Source of the DNA: Clostridia bacterium
GTDB lineage: Bacteria > Bacillota > Clostridia > Oscillospirales > CAG-272
NCBI GenBank assembly: GCA_024404435.1
Contig: JAKSPW010000035.1
Span: 1 to 9,564 of the forward strand
Direction of reading: 5' to 3'
DNA length: 9,564 nt
The position numbers and the translations under genes were made by a program. A model generated the notes under the pieces. That model had not been told where the DNA came from. It was given only the letters and a program-made list of their open reading frames with translations, and did not search any database. Shown here piece by piece: positions 7,027-9,564 of the stretch (position 1 is its first letter; the number at the start of each line of letters is the position of its first letter).

Positions 7027-8571
7027 ATGAGAAGAAAGAAAGACAATTTCAAGTTTATTTACTTTATTTTTCTGACGCTGCTCGTCATTGTCGCGATCGC
7101 GGCGATACTGTACGTCAGAAGCCTTCTCAATCAGTATGAGGAGGCACAGCCGGACAAGAGAGTCGCGGAGGCTGTCGAAATACTGAAAAGCGACGCCGAA
7201 AGCGGAACTCTCGCATCGAAGTATCAGATCGGAGAGATCACTCCCGGCAAGTTCGAGGCGGGCTTTGACGTTCTCGAAAGATATAAGTCTCTTATCTGCT
7301 CCGACGAGCTTACCTTCGCTCCGAAGGCGGGCGTGCTCGCTGAGGATACGATGACGTATCTCGTCAAGAACGGCGGATTCACTCTCGCCGAGGTCGGACT
7401 TACCGCCACGAGCGAGCTCAAGACAAAGCTCGCGGTCTTCTCGTACAGAGACTGGGAGGTCACTTACGTGAAGCCTTTGCTCGAGCCGACGGACTACATT
7501 CTTTCCGTGCCGTCATATTTTACGGTCAAGGTCAACGGGACAACGCTTACCGAGGCTGACGGCACTGCCGTATCCGACGGTATAGACTATAAGCTCGGCG
7601 GAATCTATCTGAAGCCCGATCTGGTCATCACCGATCCCGACGGAAACGTCGCCGAGTACAAGGTGAAGGATAATAAGATCATCCCCGTGTTCTTCAACTA
7701 TTCGCTGACTCTCCCGTCTACACTTAAGGTCGAGCTCAACGGAGAGGATCACCCGGGACTTCCGCTTGCTGACGACGGCAGGATCAGTCACGACATCAGA
7801 GTACTGACGGAGCCGAAGGTCGTGATCCGCGATCTGTACGGAAACGAGGTCGAATACAAGGGCGAAAACGATATTCCTCTGACGTACGTCAGAATCACTG
7901 CGACGAGCGATCATAAGGTTAAGGTCGACGGCGCCGACGTTCCCGCCGAGGCTGTAAGCGAGACGGTAAACCAGGACTTCACTTATCTGACCGACTACGT
8001 TGAGGGACTTCCCGCACTCAAAGAATACGACGTCGCCGTCCTGAAAAAGGACGCTGACGTGAGCGTTACCGACAAAAACGGCTCTCCCGTGAAGATAGAC
8101 GTTGCTTCTCACCGCGCGGACCTCTCCGCAGTCAGCACCGGATCGGGCACGATCCCCACCGACGTTTCGTCTCTCGTCAATCCGCTTGATATCCTTGAAA
8201 AATGGTCGCTCTTCATGTCGAACGACCTCCCGTTCTACGAAGTGGCTCAGTACATGATCCCGTCATCATATCAGTATGAAGTCGGAACGAAGTACGCCAA
8301 CGGCATCGACATCACTTTCACGAGCATCCATACTCTAGCCACACCTCCGTTTTCAAACGAGAAGGTCGGGAATTTCACGTGGATCACAGACAAGTGCTTC
8401 TCGGTCGACGTCAGCTTCGAGAAGACGATGCTCCTGTCCGACGGACAGACACTTGTCGACACTATGAACGAACGCATGTATTTTGCAATGTACGATGATA
8501 CCGAGGACTGGACGGACAATCCGACGTGGAAGCTTGTGAGTATGAAGGAGATCGTAACTGATGCAGAATAA
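7027..8571 (+). CDS. Single-pass membrane protein with three extracytoplasmic repeats and a possible NTF2-like C-terminus
   Basis: I do not recognise a named family. A basic start (MRRKKDNFK) and one hydrophobic helix (about 10-30) indicate an uncleaved anchor with about 480 residues outside. Residues 40-150 are mixed helix and strand. Three related units follow, at 157-220, 224-285 and 287-366. Each carries a Y..(L/I)..P/T(S) lead, then (T/L/H)KV(K/E)(V/L)(N/D)G, and a close of the type (V)VI.D..GN.VEYK. This layout recalls PEGA-like or TcaA/YvbJ-type beta modules, but that is only a resemblance. A Ser/Gly/Thr-rich link (368-382) joins residues 385-514. These begin NPLDILEKWSLFMSND and end in paired strands (FSVDVSFEKTMLL, MYFAMYD, WKLVSMKEIV), compatible with an NTF2-like fold. 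GAGGG at 7016-7020 precedes the ATG by six bases. The 3' end overlaps the next gene by 11 bases. The position between a lipid phosphatase and a surface glycosidase suggests an envelope role. Confidence 0.85.
   Translation: MRRKKDNFKFIYFIFLTLLVIVAIAAILYVRSLLNQYEEAQPDKRVAEAVEILKSDAESGTLASKYQIGEITPGKFEAGFDVLERYKSLICSDELTFAPKAGVLAEDTMTYLVKNGGFTLAEVGLTATSELKTKLAVFSYRDWEVTYVKPLLEPTDYILSVPSYFTVKVNGTTLTEADGTAVSDGIDYKLGGIYLKPDLVITDPDGNVAEYKVKDNKIIPVFFNYSLTLPSTLKVELNGEDHPGLPLADDGRISHDIRVLTEPKVVIRDLYGNEVEYKGENDIPLTYVRITATSDHKVKVDGADVPAEAVSETVNQDFTYLTDYVEGLPALKEYDVAVLKKDADVSVTDKNGSPVKIDVASHRADLSAVSTGSGTIPTDVSSLVNPLDILEKWSLFMSNDLPFYEVAQYMIPSSYQYEVGTKYANGIDITFTSIHTLATPPFSNEKVGNFTWITDKCFSVDVSFEKTMLLSDGQTLVDTMNERMYFAMYDDTEDWTDNPTWKLVSMKEIVTDAE
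7495..8124 (+). repeat. Three tandem protein repeats of about 62-80 residues
   Basis: Units lie at 7495-7686, 7696-7881 and 7885-8124. Matching landmarks are FTVKVNG / LKVELNG / HKVKVDG at the front and VITDPDGNVAEYK / VIRDLYGNEVEYK / VSVTDKNGSPVKI at the end. The third unit is longer by an insertion around residues 316-335. The units are diverged at DNA level, so the duplication is old and not a recent slippage product. Confidence 0.75.
8545..8550 (+). promoter_or_regulatory. Ribosome binding site inside the upstream gene that fixes the overlapping start
   Basis: AAGGAG at 8545-8550 lies ten bases before ATG 8561-8563. This supports a start that overlaps the previous gene by 11 bases and suggests translational coupling. 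Confidence 0.7.
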
Positions 8572-9564
8572 CGGATATAATAACAACAATTACGGAAGAC
8601 GGCCCGTTCAGAACGGATCGTCCCCAAGGCCTGCCGGATACGGCACACGCCCCGTCAGAAGTCCCTCGCAGACGGGACAGAACGGCACTCAGAGACAGAA
8701 CGTAAACAGAACACCCGGACAGAGAGGCCGCAGGAAAAAGACTCTCGGTCAGAAGATCTGGTCGGGTGTGCTCAAGACGCTTGCATTCGTTCTCACGTTT
8801 GTGATAATTCTTGCCGCAACGCTTTTCATCTCTCTGAAGATGATGTCTTCAAGCTCTTATCCCGCAGCACAGAGCGTCCTGATCCCGACTCTTCTCGAAA
8901 CGGGACAGCTCAAATTCCTCGCATCGTGGCTCCTGCCGTCAGATGAGATACAGGAGATCGTCGACAAAAACTCGATGAAAAAGCTCGAGGGCGACGTCGA
9001 CGACTCTCTTATCAATATCGGCGGAAGCGGCTCGATAGACGTCAGCGGCGGTAACACGGGAGAAGAAGGCCCCATTACCATAAAGAAGGTCCCCGGCTCT
9101 ACGTTCTCGGGCACGATGATGATCGTAAAGGACCCGTCGAGAGTGTTCGTCGGCTCGATCTACGACGAGAGCACGGGCTGGAGAGACGAAGGTGTCACTC
9201 TTGACGAGCTCGTTAATATGAGCTCCGCCGTCGGCGGTATCAACGGAGGACTTTATAATTCCTACAATAACTCCGGCGGAGCACCCTACGGCGTTCTCGT
9301 CTCGAACGGCGAGATCCAGCTCAATGAGCCTCAGCAGTTCCCGGGACTCGTTCTCATCGGCATGACGGAGGACAATATCCTGCAGATCATCGACATCTCC
9401 GAGATGGGACCGATAGACATTATCACCCTCGTACAGGAAAAGCACATCCGCGATGCCGTTACCCTCCAGGAGGACGCGAGCGACGCGAACACTCACCTCG
9501 TACAGCTCATCATCACTAACGAAGCAAGCGCAATGCGCGGCCCGGGCAGCGGACTCAATCCGAG
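8561..9564 (+). CDS. Membrane-anchored phosphodiester glycosidase (NAGPA/EpsL-like), 3' end outside window
   Basis: The frame is open from ATG 8561 to the window edge (334 complete codons). The family includes the NAGPA 'uncovering enzyme', which removes GlcNAc from a phosphodiester, and bacterial exopolysaccharide proteins of the EpsL type. Residues 1-62 are a cytoplasmic tail rich in Asn, Gln, Gly, Arg and Pro, ending in RGRRKK. A membrane helix follows at about 70-91. Residues 100-180 include a Gly/Ser-rich stretch. The catalytic domain starts near 180: TFSGTMMIVKDPSRVFVG (181-198), SSAVGGINGGLYN (221-233), PYGVLVSNGEIQ (242-253), GLVLIGMTEDN (262-272) and RGPGSGLNP (326-334). The last motif normally runs on into RTAIGQ and, further along, a DGG.S motif that should lie beyond the edge. 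The gene overlaps the previous one by 11 bases. Type II topology puts the enzyme outside, with the deacetylase. The substrate is inferred to be a phosphodiester-linked sugar on a surface polymer or a lipid. Confidence 0.87.
   Translation, partial: MQNNGYNNNNYGRRPVQNGSSPRPAGYGTRPVRSPSQTGQNGTQRQNVNRTPGQRGRRKKTLGQKIWSGVLKTLAFVLTFVIILAATLFISLKMMSSSSYPAAQSVLIPTLLETGQLKFLASWLLPSDEIQEIVDKNSMKKLEGDVDDSLINIGGSGSIDVSGGNTGEEGPITIKKVPGSTFSGTMMIVKDPSRVFVGSIYDESTGWRDEGVTLDELVNMSSAVGGINGGLYNSYNNSGGAPYGVLVSNGEIQLNEPQQFPGLVLIGMTEDNILQIIDISEMGPIDIITLVQEKHIRDAVTLQEDASDANTHLVQLIITNEASAMRGPGSGLNP

Noticed and set aside
8939..9496. Minus-strand frame of 185 codons under the glycosidase
   Set aside because: No start signal or known domain. 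The plus-strand frame is continuous and carries family motifs.
1..9564. Mobile element, phage, CRISPR or defence island
   Set aside because: No transposase, integrase, terminal repeats, spacer array or tRNA was seen. A DinG-type helicase alone is a housekeeping repair protein and does not indicate a defence system.

Overview
This window looks like chromosomal DNA of a Firmicute, most likely an uncultured Clostridia lineage (Oscillospiraceae/Lachnospiraceae-like gut relatives). The evidence is moderate GC with AT-rich intergenic gaps, strong AGGAGG-type ribosome binding sites, TGnTATAAT-type promoters, and protein families typical of that group. This is inference from style and not a taxonomic assignment. 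All seven genes lie on the + strand and coding density is very high. I see no tRNA, rRNA, CRISPR array, insertion sequence or phage gene.

Region 1 (1-1320) holds the C-terminal 422 residues of a larger, acidic protein of unknown function. It is built from diverged internal repeats and is closed by a textbook intrinsic terminator with a TTCG loop. Region 2 (1321-3797) is a single-gene unit. A strong extended -10 promoter drives a DinG/XPD-type Fe-S DNA helicase whose N-terminal region resembles a PD-(D/E)XK nuclease domain that seems to have lost its catalytic lysine.

Region 3 (3798-9564 and beyond) is a five-gene operon with its own promoter and very tight junctions (18 bp gap, 4 bp overlap, 13 bp gap, 11 bp overlap). 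The order is: an exported, membrane-anchored PIG-L-type deacetylase; a GT2 glycosyltransferase fused to a GtrA-like membrane domain; a PAP2 lipid phosphatase; a single-pass membrane protein with three extracytoplasmic repeats and a possible NTF2-like C-terminal domain; and a membrane-anchored phosphodiester glycosidase (NAGPA/EpsL-like), cut by the window end.

Taken together, the operon reads as a cell-envelope glycan module. The GT2/GtrA protein would charge a polyprenyl-phosphate carrier with a sugar and may help move it across the membrane. The PAP2 enzyme would recycle or dephosphorylate the lipid carrier. The two exported hydrolases would edit the surface polymer by removing N-acetyl groups and phosphodiester-linked sugars. 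The repeat protein would be a surface partner or scaffold. The individual families are known; the combination and the proposed joint role are my inference.
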